DNA of 64,000 nucleotides. It comes from Eisenbergiella tayi (GTDB taxonomy: Bacteria; Bacillota; Clostridia; Lachnospirales; Lachnospiraceae). The notes under the pieces were generated by a model. It did not search any database. It was not told the origin of the DNA and saw nothing but the letters and a program-made list of their open reading frames with translations. The stretch covers positions 1,959,727 through 2,023,726 of the forward strand of contig NZ_MPDJ01000001.1 of the NCBI RefSeq assembly GCF_001881565.1, given 5' to 3'. A program made the position numbers and the translations under genes. Below, piece by piece: positions 18,001-26,866 of this stretch; positions within the stretch are counted from its first letter, which is position 1; every line of letters begins with the position of its first letter.

Positions 18001-21000
18001 TTCAGGCTGATCCGGATATGGTTTCAGGTATATGGTTTGTCGGAGGATTAATAGGAGGCAATCTGGCAGCCGTGAACGGGGCGGACGGAAAGGACTGGTA
18101 TCTTCAGTGCAGGACCGGTAATCAGCTGGGCAAAGTGACTGCTGTTTATAACGGTACCGTAAAAATGGTGGGCGGTATGGCAGGGGGCTGCATTGGCTAT
18201 AACAGGCTTATGACGGCCCATGGGAATTCTTCCCAGATTCGCGGGAGCATCAGGGAGGCAGCGGACTATCTGGTGGATATTTCCGGCACTTATGCGAAGG
18301 ATCTCACGGGTATGATAAATGCAGTATTCCAATGGGAAGCAGAGACAGCCCAGTCCGCCGGAACCGGGAAGATGTATATTGTGGATACAACGAATGACGC
18401 CAGTGAAATAACTCCCAATACAGGGAAAGGAACCCATATCAATGGTGTGGGTGAGGTCAGCGGCGGCGTTATGGTGGGCGGTATCGTAGGATACAGCGCC
18501 CCGGATACCCAGCTGGAGCTGCGGGGACTTGTGAATAAAGCAACGGTACGTTCTGAAGGAAATGTTGCTTCCACGGATCTTACTTCCCTGGGAAGCCGGA
18601 ATATCGGCGGATATACACAGGCATCACTTTCCTATCAGGGAGGAACGGGGAGGCCTTATATATCCGAAGGGGGTGACCCGGTAAATTATTCTTACACAGG
18701 CGGAATTATTGGTACGGCAGGAGCCAATGTGACTATCGATAATTGTGTGAATACGGGCAATGTCGCTGTACATGCCCTGGGAACGACTTATTATGGAAAT
18801 TTGACAGAAGTAAATTCTGGTACTATTATACGCTGTCAGGTAAATCTGCCTGAACAGTTCCAGGGGACTTATGCCGGAGGAATTACCGGAAAGAATACGG
18901 CTGAAGGGGAAATTATTGATTGTGTGGTTTCCGGAACAGTTATCGGAAGCAGAATGGCAGGAGGAATTACGGCTGAAAATTTCGGAAGTATCAGCACTCT
19001 TGCTGATGTACTGACGATGAACGGAGATATACAGTCAGAGAATGGCTGTATAGGAGGTGTTGCCGGCTTTAATGCCGGGAGTGTCAGCGCTTCTGAAGTA
19101 AAGGTGAAATTATCAGGAGATACTTACCGGGCAGGCGGTATTGCCGGGATTAACAGGGGAACCATAAACGCAGCAAAAGCGGAAGCCAGTATTCTTATAT
19201 CCGGAGGTACCGGCGCTGCCGGTGGTATTGCAGGAGAGAGCCGGGGAAAAATCACGGACTGCAGTTTTTCCGGAAATGTACTGATAACAGGAACGGGTGT
19301 TACTGGAATCGGAGGGATTATTGGCCTTGTGTCCGGAGAGGCTGTTGTTTCCGGCTGTGAAAATAATGGGAAGATCGAAGGCAGCCAAAATGCCGGAGGT
19401 ATTGTAGGTATCGTAGATGTAACGGACGGTCCCAATAATACCAGTATGGAAAACTGCGTGAATCACGGGGCTGTATATGGGAAAAACGCGTCAGGTGTGA
19501 CGGGCAGAATCTCCGGTATGAACAATGGAACTTTATTAATTCGAAATTGTGTCAATACTGCGGATCTTGACGGAAAATCATCTGTCACAGGCGGGATTAT
19601 AGGAATATTGGATGGAAAAGCCAATGGCGGAAACATCACTGTAAACGACTGCCGCAATTATGGGAAGCCATTGAACCAAAATGATAAAATGCAGGGCATT
19701 CTGGGAGAAACCGGTGATCAGGGAAGTGGTGCTTTCGAAGCGGAAAAGTATCTGAAGATATCGGAATGTATTAATGTATCGGATTTGGAAAATCCGGTGG
19801 CTTCTGATTCCCTCAGACCGGCGGATTATGACAATAATTATTATTTCACACAGCCGGCTTCCTTTGACGGGAATACAGTGTCGGCTGTTCTGTCACCATA
19901 TTCCGGATCCAATAAAAATAATGCTGCCAATGTGGTTGATAATGATAACCGTACGCGGGGAATTATCCAAAAATCAGGGGATTCTCATATACGTCTTGAT
20001 TTTCTGGATAAGGACGGAAATAAAACGGCTATAGATACGAATTCCCTGCGTATTTCCTGGTTCCGGGAGAATGATGAGAAGAGAACGGTGAAGTTTACTA
20101 TTACTGTAGAATATGAACACGGAGAAAGGGTGGAACTGACGCCTTCCGGTAATGGAAGCGCTAATTATTGGACAGGAGAAGCCGCAGGAAATAAGGATGC
20201 GGGAGCCTCTATTGAAAATTGTAATGAAGTATCTCTGGAGAGTGCAAATGGCTGGAAGAATGAAAAAATAAAGACCATTATTATCAACTTAAAAGGATAT
20301 GAAGGAGACGAAAATCAGTCTTTGAATGAATATTCTGTCTGGGATATTTCTGTGGATAACGCCCAGCTGCCGCCTGAAGAAGCACAGAAAAGAGGAATTG
20401 CAGAGCCTTTGTATGTGAAGAAGAATCCGAATGCAGAAAACTGGAATGCCTATAAGAAGAGCAGGCTTGACAATGTGCCTTTCATCCGTGAAATGTCGGT
20501 AAACCCATGTACCTGGAATGGAACCGGTAAGGAGTTATATCTGAAGATCGATGATCAGCTTCACTGGAAAGACAGAGTGGTGGAAAAACTGGATAACCCT
20601 CAGGGAATCAAGGTGGAATTGAAAAACAGCCAGTATCATGTCACCTGGAATTCTGTGGCAGAAGCCTACGGCTATGAAGTAAATGCGTCCTTGTATAGCG
20701 ATAAAGATGAAAGCACCAGGGTGAATGGTATGGGCAGCAGTGCTTATATTCCTCTGGGGACAGAAACATTTATCACCCCATCTATGGATTGGGCGGGCTT
20801 ATATCTGCGCGTTTCCATAAAGGCCAAGAGTATTTTCGGAGAAAAGTATGATTCGGATGAGATATACTATACGGATGAGAATAATAATGCCTTTATAAAA
20901 GTACAGCCTATGCTGCCTGCTCCGGAGATATATCTGGAAAGGGATAACAGCAGCGGAACGGATAAATGGACCCTGCATCTGGAAAATGCGGATGCTTATA

Positions 21001-24000
21001 AATCGGGGCAGCAGTTTGTGAATTGCAGTCTGATTATTGCAAAACAGACAGGGGATAAATGGGAAGAGATTAAAAAAGCTGCTATATCGGATTTCCAAGT
21101 GGTAAATGATGAAATAGTCTTAGATATTGAGAAAAGTCTGTTCGACTCAGACACATTGCTGGAGGATACAATAATTGGTTTCCAGATGGTGCCGGGAAAA
21201 GATAGTGAAACACAGTTTTTAAATTCTCCTATGGTTACCATGGAGCAATGGATGCTGACCGGTGATTATCTGAAATCAAAAGTGACGGATATCAGTTTAC
21301 AAAAAGATACTCCTTATCTGACCGGAACTTCGCCGGACACACTGGGCTATGATACGCTTCTTAAGAGTGTGACAGAGGATCGCAGTACTATATACAGGAC
21401 AGAGATGCTTATCTTCGATCCTCAGCTTGGCACCGAAGTTGTAGCGGGTTATAGTGATACGGTTTCAGGCAGGTCAAATGAGGAAGAAACTTATGGCAGT
21501 ATATCAGGAGTGAACCAGGAACTGGCCGGATACCAGGCGGAAGGTGTATGTGATGAAATAAATACTATAACCGTCAGAACGTATGCATATGCATCAGGCA
21601 ATACAACGGCGGCAGATGGCCAGTCTCAGATACCGGTTTGTTATCTTGGAAGCAGAAATCCTTTGAATACACAGCCACTGACGGCAAGAGAACTTACCTC
21701 AAATAGTAAATATTTAACCAAAAAAGGAACATTTGAACTAACAACAACGGGAACTAAAGCGCGCTATTTAGTAAATGACGGATATGTTATAGAACGTGCA
21801 GGTGTTCGAAGTGACGGAGAACCCTTATATAATGTATATTACAGACTGGTATTAAAGAATACAGACACGATGTCTGCTCAATACCGGAAAGTGGAGGTTA
21901 AAACAGAAAGCTTAAAGCAGCCTGTTCCGGTAATTTCAGATGAATATGAACAAGATGGTGATTCAGTTACTTTCCGCTGGGACGGCAGACAGAGAGACAG
22001 CAGTGCGAAATATCAGGTAAATCTGACAGGTGTCCGGGAAGACGGCAGTGAAGTGAATCTGTACAGTCTGAAGGAAACAGAACAGGCAAGCCTCACCCTT
22101 ACTGGCTTCGATTGGGAAAACAGTTACAAAGCATTACGGCTGGAGGTTACCAGACTGGGGAGCCAGAAGGAGATTACAGATTCCTTTAATCAGACACGGC
22201 TGGTAAGTGACAAGCTGTATAGTAAGTCCGTACAGGAATTCCACAGAAAGCTTTCAAAAGTTACCTGGGGAACTGTTGAACTCAGCACTCATGATGAATT
22301 AAATTATGATATTTATTGGAATCGTATAGCGGAGGAATCACAGCGAAGCTGTTTGAAGGAGTATCAGCTGTATGCCTATGTTTCCTGTATGGGTGCGAAG
22401 GAGCAGAAGGTGACAGCGCTGAAGGAAGCTCTTAAGAAGAATTATGGCGGGGCAGTAGAAGAAATTGCTGACGTTTCAGGGAATATTCAAGGCTTCAAAG
22501 TTCTTCTGGCTGTCAGGAAAAAGGCGGCAGGACCTTATGAACCTGAATATGATAAAGATTATCGCGAAAATCAGGAATTAAACTGCAGCCTGGAATCCTT
22601 TGCTGGCTGGGAAATCGATCTTTTTGTTAATGCAAAAGCCGTCGAAGAAAATGGTAAATACCGTGATTCAGAAGAGGGCCAGCATTATAAGGTAAAGGTG
22701 TCCGAACGCCTGGAGATGCCAAAGGATTTGAAATATAGTCTGACGGATGAAGAAGAGAAAGAGATTGTTTCCGATTCGGAATACATGGAGGATGATTTTA
22801 AAGATCTGGTTATGAAATTTAAGCTGCAAAGCGACACGTTTTCAGGAGATTATAAGGCAGAAGCGGCTGTTTATGCGGACCGCTATGATGAAATGAATTT
22901 CATTTCGGATGATGGCAATGTAAATCCGGTTTTCCTGGATGAGAATGGCATAATTTCAGTTCGGCCGCTTGCTCCTGTTTCAGAGTCTCCTTGTATTTTG
23001 ATTTCACAGGATGCAAATGGTAATGCTGAATTTACACTAAGCAAAGATAATTTAATCGGGTGGGATTCCACACTTGCGGGAAAATATCTGGTCATCAGAT
23101 ACAGGGCAACAGAAAATGAGAAAATCAGTTCTTTATGGTCTGATTATCTGGTTTACCGGCTTCCCAAAGTGAAGCCTGACACTATTTTATTAAACGGAGG
23201 AACAGAAGAAGAACAAATAGGAGCGCATACTATTTCCCGGGATATGCTGGAGTGGAAATGGAAATATGAAGAAGGAACCTGCCAGATTGCCGTCAGAGAT
23301 TTAGCCGGAAAGGAACATACGGTTTCTATTACTTTTGAAAAGGGAAAAGAGCCAAAGGTTTCAGATGGAAATACGTATATAGAGATAAAAAAAGAACAGG
23401 ACAAGGTCTATCGATATACGATAGACTCTATTTCCTATGAAGCCGCATGGCCGTGGGAAAATTCCAACACGAGGCACTCTGCCGTTTTAAGGATTACCGA
23501 AGGGGAAACAGAAGGCAAGACAGTATATAACTGCCGGCTGATACTGCCGGATATCAGAAGTGCGTTTGATACGGGTGCAAATCAGGAATTGCAGTATTTG
23601 TTTACATCCGCTGTTTCTGTTAAACAGACATTCGGTAATCAAAGCGTATGGACGAATTCCGATACAGCTTTCCGCATTCGCATATGGCAGCCTGAAGAAC
23701 TCAAAACGTTAACCTGGGAAAAGGGTGAAACGGTAGAAAACCTGCAAAAGGTTATTGAAACATGGGACAGCAATTCTCATAACGGATATGATGTATATAG
23801 TGTAAAATCTGACCCTCTGCCTATTGTTATATGTAAAGATAATAATTCTGTAACTTACGCAGGCAGGAGCAACACCATATCGGGAAATACCCTGCCGGAC
23901 AAAAAGCCTCAGAATTCCGTATCAGGTAATACTATAGAAACAGAAACCAGTACAGAAGAAGAAAAGGAAACAGAGTCCCAGACAAGCACAGAAACCGTTC

Positions 24001-24197
24001 CCGAAAAGGAAACGGAAACCGAAACGGAATCTGCTGCAGAAACCCGGACGGAGTCTGAGAGCCATACCGGCTCTCAGACAGATGAGCCGGATACGGAAGT
24101 ACATACACAGTCCACGTCTTTTTCAGAAATCAGTACAGAGAATGAAAGCCTGCCGGATTCAGAAATGAAGAAGGAGGGAAAGCCGGGTAATGAGTGA
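15033..24197 (+). CDS. Giant GLUG-repeat prepilin-like surface protein (3,054 residues)
   Basis: A single uninterrupted frame of 9.2 kb. Residues 1-48 are a prepilin signal: leader, SG|FTLVE (Gly19, Glu24) and helix VIVTLVILSILLTGAVMGI. Residues ~50-540 are unassigned. Residues ~545-1540 contain many GLUG-type units of the pattern YVGGIIG-x-N-x-G-x-I-x-C-x-N-x-G-x-V, typical of secreted adhesins. Residues ~1615-1780 look like a discoidin/carbohydrate-binding-type domain (NNAANVVDNDNRTRG). Residues ~1820-2940 hold Fn3-like segments (YHVTWNSVAEAYGYEV; VTFRWDGRQ). The last ~85 residues are Thr/Glu-rich, with no LPXTG. AAAGGA lies five bases before the ATG. It sits between pseudopilin genes and overlaps the next one, so it is inferred to be a pilus-tip or pilus-anchored adhesin. 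Confidence 0.85.
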   Translation: MKEHKASDLRYTIIEEISGFTLVEVIVTLVILSILLTGAVMGIASWNRNSIYKRNNEYAQTLFIAAQTALAQEAAAGNSGELLAYVENGGAGSGLVQGYDASRSLYYLDIKADESDNLEGNRLYQLLCNYVYDQKIFQAAIRLEFDPGEGTVYSLSYTDRVNAFNYSEDDGSDGKTMGINARIREDEGLRRKQMLGYYDTVLSEQAPIESYGKPSFQKAVLENGETLVLRLKLASKYERFMLKYNYGFEVCDDSNKKRLAFYIKGSDLGDNDNNIATTHTVNVKVARFNEKNQEEIPKEYPLQITVNENKEICIVLDAVDLQAARILDEENRKAVAGTETYEKLLDSSFYQDTASILRFMGEDTSSFGIPFDTKTIYVISRAGLDLSDARVKTTDTVQNPLMGKEKVISGDTSVTYDIQNARHLFNIRFTEIFYGLKDESGSTDQKTVSYIQTADFGWGGMDGLVDHYMLYDSSGQQGEWQINPDALYNADYSNEEGIPFPANPILRENSSYSAKKSILSGNHQIFGLTLYEKNAASVFDYTEVKNYALGLFRWNEGKISHVDFSDVKVEGQNYVGTVCGVNRGAVSHISVRLSDEVSDKMEKEETELSYVKGIQFVGGITGGDLLLLKDSTVDEQYLKTEGKGQEPSGYKRLYNGTPIRGNSYVGGIIGASCFGNEELTDSGSLIEKCVNEGTITGEKGKKRTSLYLGGIVGYAYGVGLSDCESTLGKKDFYSMKSVSDTMDELDEDAFVGDYMGGIIGYGTAGTRIKNCSTKGGVLRGHYFVGGIAGYLEYENGKGMTVLDGEGSENNADIIAFQYAGGILGANASLDAKQRPVEDYEEMRIVKNWKNKGIIISSNGYAGGITGFNAGQLIDCTSMKELTGIEWKEYASAITQWFSFSTKGCTGGLAGYNNGIVESSIRRFNTDMVVGTNYVGGLIGYNDVNGVVDLKNYSLKGGYVEGEAFVGGLIGCNVSKSIFSDTEDEAGNMLLQADPDMVSGIWFVGGLIGGNLAAVNGADGKDWYLQCRTGNQLGKVTAVYNGTVKMVGGMAGGCIGYNRLMTAHGNSSQIRGSIREAADYLVDISGTYAKDLTGMINAVFQWEAETAQSAGTGKMYIVDTTNDASEITPNTGKGTHINGVGEVSGGVMVGGIVGYSAPDTQLELRGLVNKATVRSEGNVASTDLTSLGSRNIGGYTQASLSYQGGTGRPYISEGGDPVNYSYTGGIIGTAGANVTIDNCVNTGNVAVHALGTTYYGNLTEVNSGTIIRCQVNLPEQFQGTYAGGITGKNTAEGEIIDCVVSGTVIGSRMAGGITAENFGSISTLADVLTMNGDIQSENGCIGGVAGFNAGSVSASEVKVKLSGDTYRAGGIAGINRGTINAAKAEASILISGGTGAAGGIAGESRGKITDCSFSGNVLITGTGVTGIGGIIGLVSGEAVVSGCENNGKIEGSQNAGGIVGIVDVTDGPNNTSMENCVNHGAVYGKNASGVTGRISGMNNGTLLIRNCVNTADLDGKSSVTGGIIGILDGKANGGNITVNDCRNYGKPLNQNDKMQGILGETGDQGSGAFEAEKYLKISECINVSDLENPVASDSLRPADYDNNYYFTQPASFDGNTVSAVLSPYSGSNKNNAANVVDNDNRTRGIIQKSGDSHIRLDFLDKDGNKTAIDTNSLRISWFRENDEKRTVKFTITVEYEHGERVELTPSGNGSANYWTGEAAGNKDAGASIENCNEVSLESANGWKNEKIKTIIINLKGYEGDENQSLNEYSVWDISVDNAQLPPEEAQKRGIAEPLYVKKNPNAENWNAYKKSRLDNVPFIREMSVNPCTWNGTGKELYLKIDDQLHWKDRVVEKLDNPQGIKVELKNSQYHVTWNSVAEAYGYEVNASLYSDKDESTRVNGMGSSAYIPLGTETFITPSMDWAGLYLRVSIKAKSIFGEKYDSDEIYYTDENNNAFIKVQPMLPAPEIYLERDNSSGTDKWTLHLENADAYKSGQQFVNCSLIIAKQTGDKWEEIKKAAISDFQVVNDEIVLDIEKSLFDSDTLLEDTIIGFQMVPGKDSETQFLNSPMVTMEQWMLTGDYLKSKVTDISLQKDTPYLTGTSPDTLGYDTLLKSVTEDRSTIYRTEMLIFDPQLGTEVVAGYSDTVSGRSNEEETYGSISGVNQELAGYQAEGVCDEINTITVRTYAYASGNTTAADGQSQIPVCYLGSRNPLNTQPLTARELTSNSKYLTKKGTFELTTTGTKARYLVNDGYVIERAGVRSDGEPLYNVYYRLVLKNTDTMSAQYRKVEVKTESLKQPVPVISDEYEQDGDSVTFRWDGRQRDSSAKYQVNLTGVREDGSEVNLYSLKETEQASLTLTGFDWENSYKALRLEVTRLGSQKEITDSFNQTRLVSDKLYSKSVQEFHRKLSKVTWGTVELSTHDELNYDIYWNRIAEESQRSCLKEYQLYAYVSCMGAKEQKVTALKEALKKNYGGAVEEIADVSGNIQGFKVLLAVRKKAAGPYEPEYDKDYRENQELNCSLESFAGWEIDLFVNAKAVEENGKYRDSEEGQHYKVKVSERLEMPKDLKYSLTDEEEKEIVSDSEYMEDDFKDLVMKFKLQSDTFSGDYKAEAAVYADRYDEMNFISDDGNVNPVFLDENGIISVRPLAPVSESPCILISQDANGNAEFTLSKDNLIGWDSTLAGKYLVIRYRATENEKISSLWSDYLVYRLPKVKPDTILLNGGTEEEQIGAHTISRDMLEWKWKYEEGTCQIAVRDLAGKEHTVSITFEKGKEPKVSDGNTYIEIKKEQDKVYRYTIDSISYEAAWPWENSNTRHSAVLRITEGETEGKTVYNCRLILPDIRSAFDTGANQELQYLFTSAVSVKQTFGNQSVWTNSDTAFRIRIWQPEELKTLTWEKGETVENLQKVIETWDSNSHNGYDVYSVKSDPLPIVICKDNNSVTYAGRSNTISGNTLPDKKPQNSVSGNTIETETSTEEEKETESQTSTETVPEKETETETESAAETRTESESHTGSQTDEPDTEVHTQSTSFSEISTENESLPDSEMKKEGKPGNE

Positions 24198-24807
24198 TAG
24201 GAACAGAAAGAAAGATTTCAGGAATAACATAAAAGATACAAGAGGAGACGCCATGATAGTGGTGGTTTGTCTCATGTTTCTGTTTACAGTGCTATCTCTT
24301 GCCATGCTCCTGTCCGTATCTGCGGTAACCGGTTCTCTGAAGAAAAATGCCGCGCTTACCCGCTGCCGTCTGGCGGCGGAAAGCTTCAGTGAGATGATGG
24401 GCAAAGATTTGACAGATAGTACAAAGGTTACTGAATTTCAGACAAATATCAGAGATTTGCTGCTCAGTGATGCTGATTTTAATTTCTGCTGGTACAAAGA
24501 AAAAGAAGGTTTGGTATGGGAATTTGAACCGGAAACAGATAATGGGGCGTCTGTAGGGGATACGATTCGGGGTTATGATATTACGGTAACAATCTATTTT
24601 GGTGATGTATCAAATATGGAAAAAGAGGATGCTGACCGACGTAAAGTTAGTCAGACTGAGTCCGGAAAATTTGGAGATTTATTTTTATATACGGTAGTTA
24701 CCTGCAGTAAGGGAAATGACAGCTATCATATCCGGCAGAAATATCGGATGATAATTATCGGGGAACCCGGAGAGGAGGAACATAAATGGATTTTCGTAAA
24801 AGCGTAG
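24190..24807 (+). CDS. Minor pseudopilin, PilX/GspK-like
   Basis: 205 residues: basic leader, then TRGDAMIVVVCLMFLFTVLSLAMLLSV as a single membrane helix, then a soluble domain. PilX-like proteins typically lack the Glu5 and carry a small-residue-rich helix after an RG cleavage site, which fits here. ALTRCRLAAESF after the helix resembles the Ala-rich amphipathic continuation of pilin helix 1. It overlaps the giant prepilin by eight bases (translational coupling) and the next gene by 22 bases. Assignment is from position and topology, not from strong sequence identity. Confidence 0.7.
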   Translation: MSDRNRKKDFRNNIKDTRGDAMIVVVCLMFLFTVLSLAMLLSVSAVTGSLKKNAALTRCRLAAESFSEMMGKDLTDSTKVTEFQTNIRDLLLSDADFNFCWYKEKEGLVWEFEPETDNGASVGDTIRGYDITVTIYFGDVSNMEKEDADRRKVSQTESGKFGDLFLYTVVTCSKGNDSYHIRQKYRMIIIGEPGEEEHKWIFVKA

Positions 24808-25148
24808 CTAATGGGAAAAAATTACTTGCAGATAAAAAAGGTACCTCCATTGTATCTGTGATGGTGGCCTTTTCCATCCTCATGCTGGGTATCCTGATGA
24901 TGACGACGTCCACCACTGTTTCTTTGAAGCTGATAAATGAGTCCGGGGCTAAAAGGAAGGTTATTGAGAGTGCCGTGGAGGAATATTATCTAAAAGGGGA
25001 GAAAGGGATTTTAGTGTCCCAGAACTTCACACTCGTTCCTGTGAATGGAACGGCTATACAGTTAAAAATAAATAACTCCCGGGGATATGCAAAAACATAT
25101 ACAGAAGATAATATCAGCTATGAGTACTATTATTTTGATAAGGACTGA
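24786..25148 (+). CDS. Small minor pseudopilin, PilV/GspI-like
   Basis: 120 residues: leader ending DKKG|TSIVSVMVAFSILMLGILMMTTST, then a short soluble part. The cleavage glycine is present, but mature position 5 is serine instead of the usual glutamate, so self-assembly through the Glu5 salt bridge would be altered. GEEEHK/GGAGG sequence in the end of the preceding gene provides the ribosome binding site (GAGAGGAGG, 24770-24778). It shares one base with the next start (TGATG). Order of small, atypical pseudopilin then GspJ-like pilin resembles the PilV-PilW or GspI-GspJ arrangement. Confidence 0.7.
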   Translation: MDFRKSVANGKKLLADKKGTSIVSVMVAFSILMLGILMMTTSTTVSLKLINESGAKRKVIESAVEEYYLKGEKGILVSQNFTLVPVNGTAIQLKINNSRGYAKTYTEDNISYEYYYFDKD

Positions 25149-25852
25149 TGAAAATGTGGATTTGGAAAAAACTGCGGAATAAAAAAGGCTTTACGCTCAT
25201 AGAACTGATAGTTACCTTTGTCCTTATCGGAATTTTCATGGTGTCAGCAACTGCCGTAATGTCTTCCTTTATGCATGTATTTGCACGGGTAAAAAGCATT
25301 TCAAGCGCTCAGAATGTTGCAGATGTACTTTTAACAAAAGCAGCAGGTGAATTATCCGGCGGACAGGGCGGGGTGTTCTCTCCGAAAAAAGATGAGGAGG
25401 AGATACCCACAGAAGAATATTCTTTGTATATCTATCAGAGTCAGGCGTCCGGCGGCAGCAGGCATGACATTGCAGTGTTTCGGAATGAGGAGGGCATTCA
25501 GGTAACCATGGGAATGCTTGGTGATATTATACCGTCCCCATCGGATCGAGCCGGGCTGAATGAAAATGCAGTCATGGATCAGATGCTGCTTCTTCGTTAC
25601 TGCACGAAGGCAATTGATCCGGTAACCGGTGATAAAAACACGGAATATACGAACTGGTACTATGGAAAGCCATCATATATGGGAACGGTTTTAACGCAAT
25701 TCAAAATTGAGAAAGTGGAAGAAGATAAAAACCTGATCCGGATTACTGTTACATTGGAAAATGCGAAGACTCATTTCAGCCCTCTTACGGTGAGCAGAAT
25801 AGTGAAATGCAGAAATATGGAAGCACAAAATATAAATGTAACTAAAATTTGA
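25148..25852 (+). CDS. Minor pseudopilin, PilW/GspJ-like
   Basis: 234 residues with a canonical prepilin signal NKKG|FTLIELIVTFVLIGIFMVSA (Gly14, Glu19) and a soluble domain (~residues 45-234) that I cannot place beyond general GspJ/PilW-like size. The segment SSAQNVADVLLTKAAGELS continues helix 1. It is the last gene of the upstream minor-pilin block; a 450-base gap with a new promoter follows. The set 14131, 24190, 24786 and 25148 gives four minor pilins besides the giant one, enough for a priming/tip complex. Confidence 0.75.
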   Translation: MKMWIWKKLRNKKGFTLIELIVTFVLIGIFMVSATAVMSSFMHVFARVKSISSAQNVADVLLTKAAGELSGGQGGVFSPKKDEEEIPTEEYSLYIYQSQASGGSRHDIAVFRNEEGIQVTMGMLGDIIPSPSDRAGLNENAVMDQMLLLRYCTKAIDPVTGDKNTEYTNWYYGKPSYMGTVLTQFKIEKVEEDKNLIRITVTLENAKTHFSPLTVSRIVKCRNMEAQNINVTKI

Positions 25853-25951
25853 ACATTTATTGCCAGTCTCGAATAAAGTGTGCAAATTAGAGTGCAAAAT
25901 TTATAAAAGATTAATAAAATTTCGTATATTTGTAAAAAAAAACAGGAAATG

Positions 25952-25980
25952 TTGACAATTAGTGTCGAAAAGTTTATATT
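25952..25980 (+). promoter_or_regulatory. Promoter of the major-pilin/assembly operon
   Basis: TTGACA (25952-25957) and TATATT (25975-25980) spaced exactly 17 bases. Expected transcription start near 25987, giving a leader of about 320 bases before the pilin gene at 26306. It allows the major pilin to be expressed independently of the minor-pilin block. Confidence 0.75.
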
Positions 25981-25986
25981 AATGAT

Positions 25987-26305
25987 ACTAGGAATCTTGT
26001 ATGTAATAAAACGGTATCTAAAGGGTAACTGCAGAGTGGAGTTTTCCTTTGTATATCGACAATAAAGTATGGGATTATCCGGAGTACGGAAATTGTTAGT
26101 AAGGGATTAAAAATCCGAAGATTAAAGGCGAAGGAGGCAGGAAGTAAGAAACGGATTTGGGATATCCGCAATTGCTGTCTTATGGAACTGTGCTGATACA
26201 CGGCAGATATATTGTGATAAAGGTTTTAATGGCGCAGGGTTTCAGACAGGGTGTTTTAGTTACTGTAGGAATATTAAATAGGAAAAAGATTGGAAGGAAA
26301 TGAAT
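25987..26305 (+). other. Long, structured 5' leader of the major pilin mRNA
   Basis: About 320 non-coding bases between the promoter and pilin ATG, without a sensible ORF. Several local stems can be drawn: GGATT-AAA-AATCC near 26105-26117, CGGAT with ATCCG near 26152-26168, and CTGTC (26176-26180) with GGCAG (26202-26206). The composition is purine-rich in the middle (26125-26155). I looked for the conserved cores of the c-di-GMP-I and c-di-GMP-II riboswitches and did not see either. It may be a cis-regulatory RNA of unknown type; no function is assigned. Confidence 0.45.
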
Positions 26306-26791
26306 ATGAATTTAGTTGAGAGATTGAAAAAAGATAAAAAGGGATTTACCCTTGTTGAAATGATTGTTGTAATTGTTATTATTGGTATTTTGCTGGCTAT
26401 ATTGGTTCCTGGTATGTTTAAGTATATCCAGAAGGCGAAAGATAAGCAGATTTTGGTTGATGCAAGAACGGCATATTTGGATGTTCAGATGGCGGCACAG
26501 GAAGCATATGGAGCTAATGGAATAACAGGGACTAATGTGGAGAGTGCTTTTAAAGAACAGTTAGCGGGTGTTACTTCTCAACAAAAGGTGACAGTAACAG
26601 CAGGTACAGGAGATGGTGCTAAGTCTGTAATTGTTACGGTAGATGTGCCAGAGAACGGAACTCTGACAGTAACAGATATAGACGCTGCAACTGGTAAAGT
26701 AAAAGCAATGACCTATGTTCGAGGGGATAGACAAATTACAATGACAGATGAAGTATGGGGAGAAGTGGAGCCTGTAGGTTCTGGTGACTAA
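26306..26791 (+). CDS. Major type IV pilin
   Basis: 161 residues: leader with LKKDKKG, cleavage before FTLVE (Gly13, Glu18), and a helix VIVIIGILLAILVPGMFKYI continuing into IQKAKDKQILVDARTAYLDVQMAAQEA, which is typical of the Gram-positive PilA helix 1. A small beta-rich C-terminal domain follows (~residues 75-161) with no cysteine pair, so no disulfide D-loop. Two ATGs are available, 26300 and 26306; AGGA at 26295-26298 is one base from the first and seven from the second, so 26306 is preferred. Its own strong promoter and first place in the assembly operon mark it as the main subunit. Confidence 0.88.
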   Translation: MNLVERLKKDKKGFTLVEMIVVIVIIGILLAILVPGMFKYIQKAKDKQILVDARTAYLDVQMAAQEAYGANGITGTNVESAFKEQLAGVTSQQKVTVTAGTGDGAKSVIVTVDVPENGTLTVTDIDAATGKVKAMTYVRGDRQITMTDEVWGEVEPVGSGD

Positions 26792-26866
26792 GGAGATACT
26801 GGTACGGGTAATTAGGGCATAATTATTTATATTGTTAATTTTATTTTCTTTATTGGGAGTAACATT

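Noticed and set aside
15033..24197. Phage tail-fibre or tape-measure protein
   Set aside because: Length alone suggested it, but there are no phage genes around, the N-terminus is a clear prepilin signal and the repeats are of the GLUG type.
25987..26305. c-di-GMP riboswitch ahead of the major pilin
   Set aside because: Expected from other clostridial pilin genes, but I could not find the conserved core of class I or class II in the leader, so I only report a structured leader.
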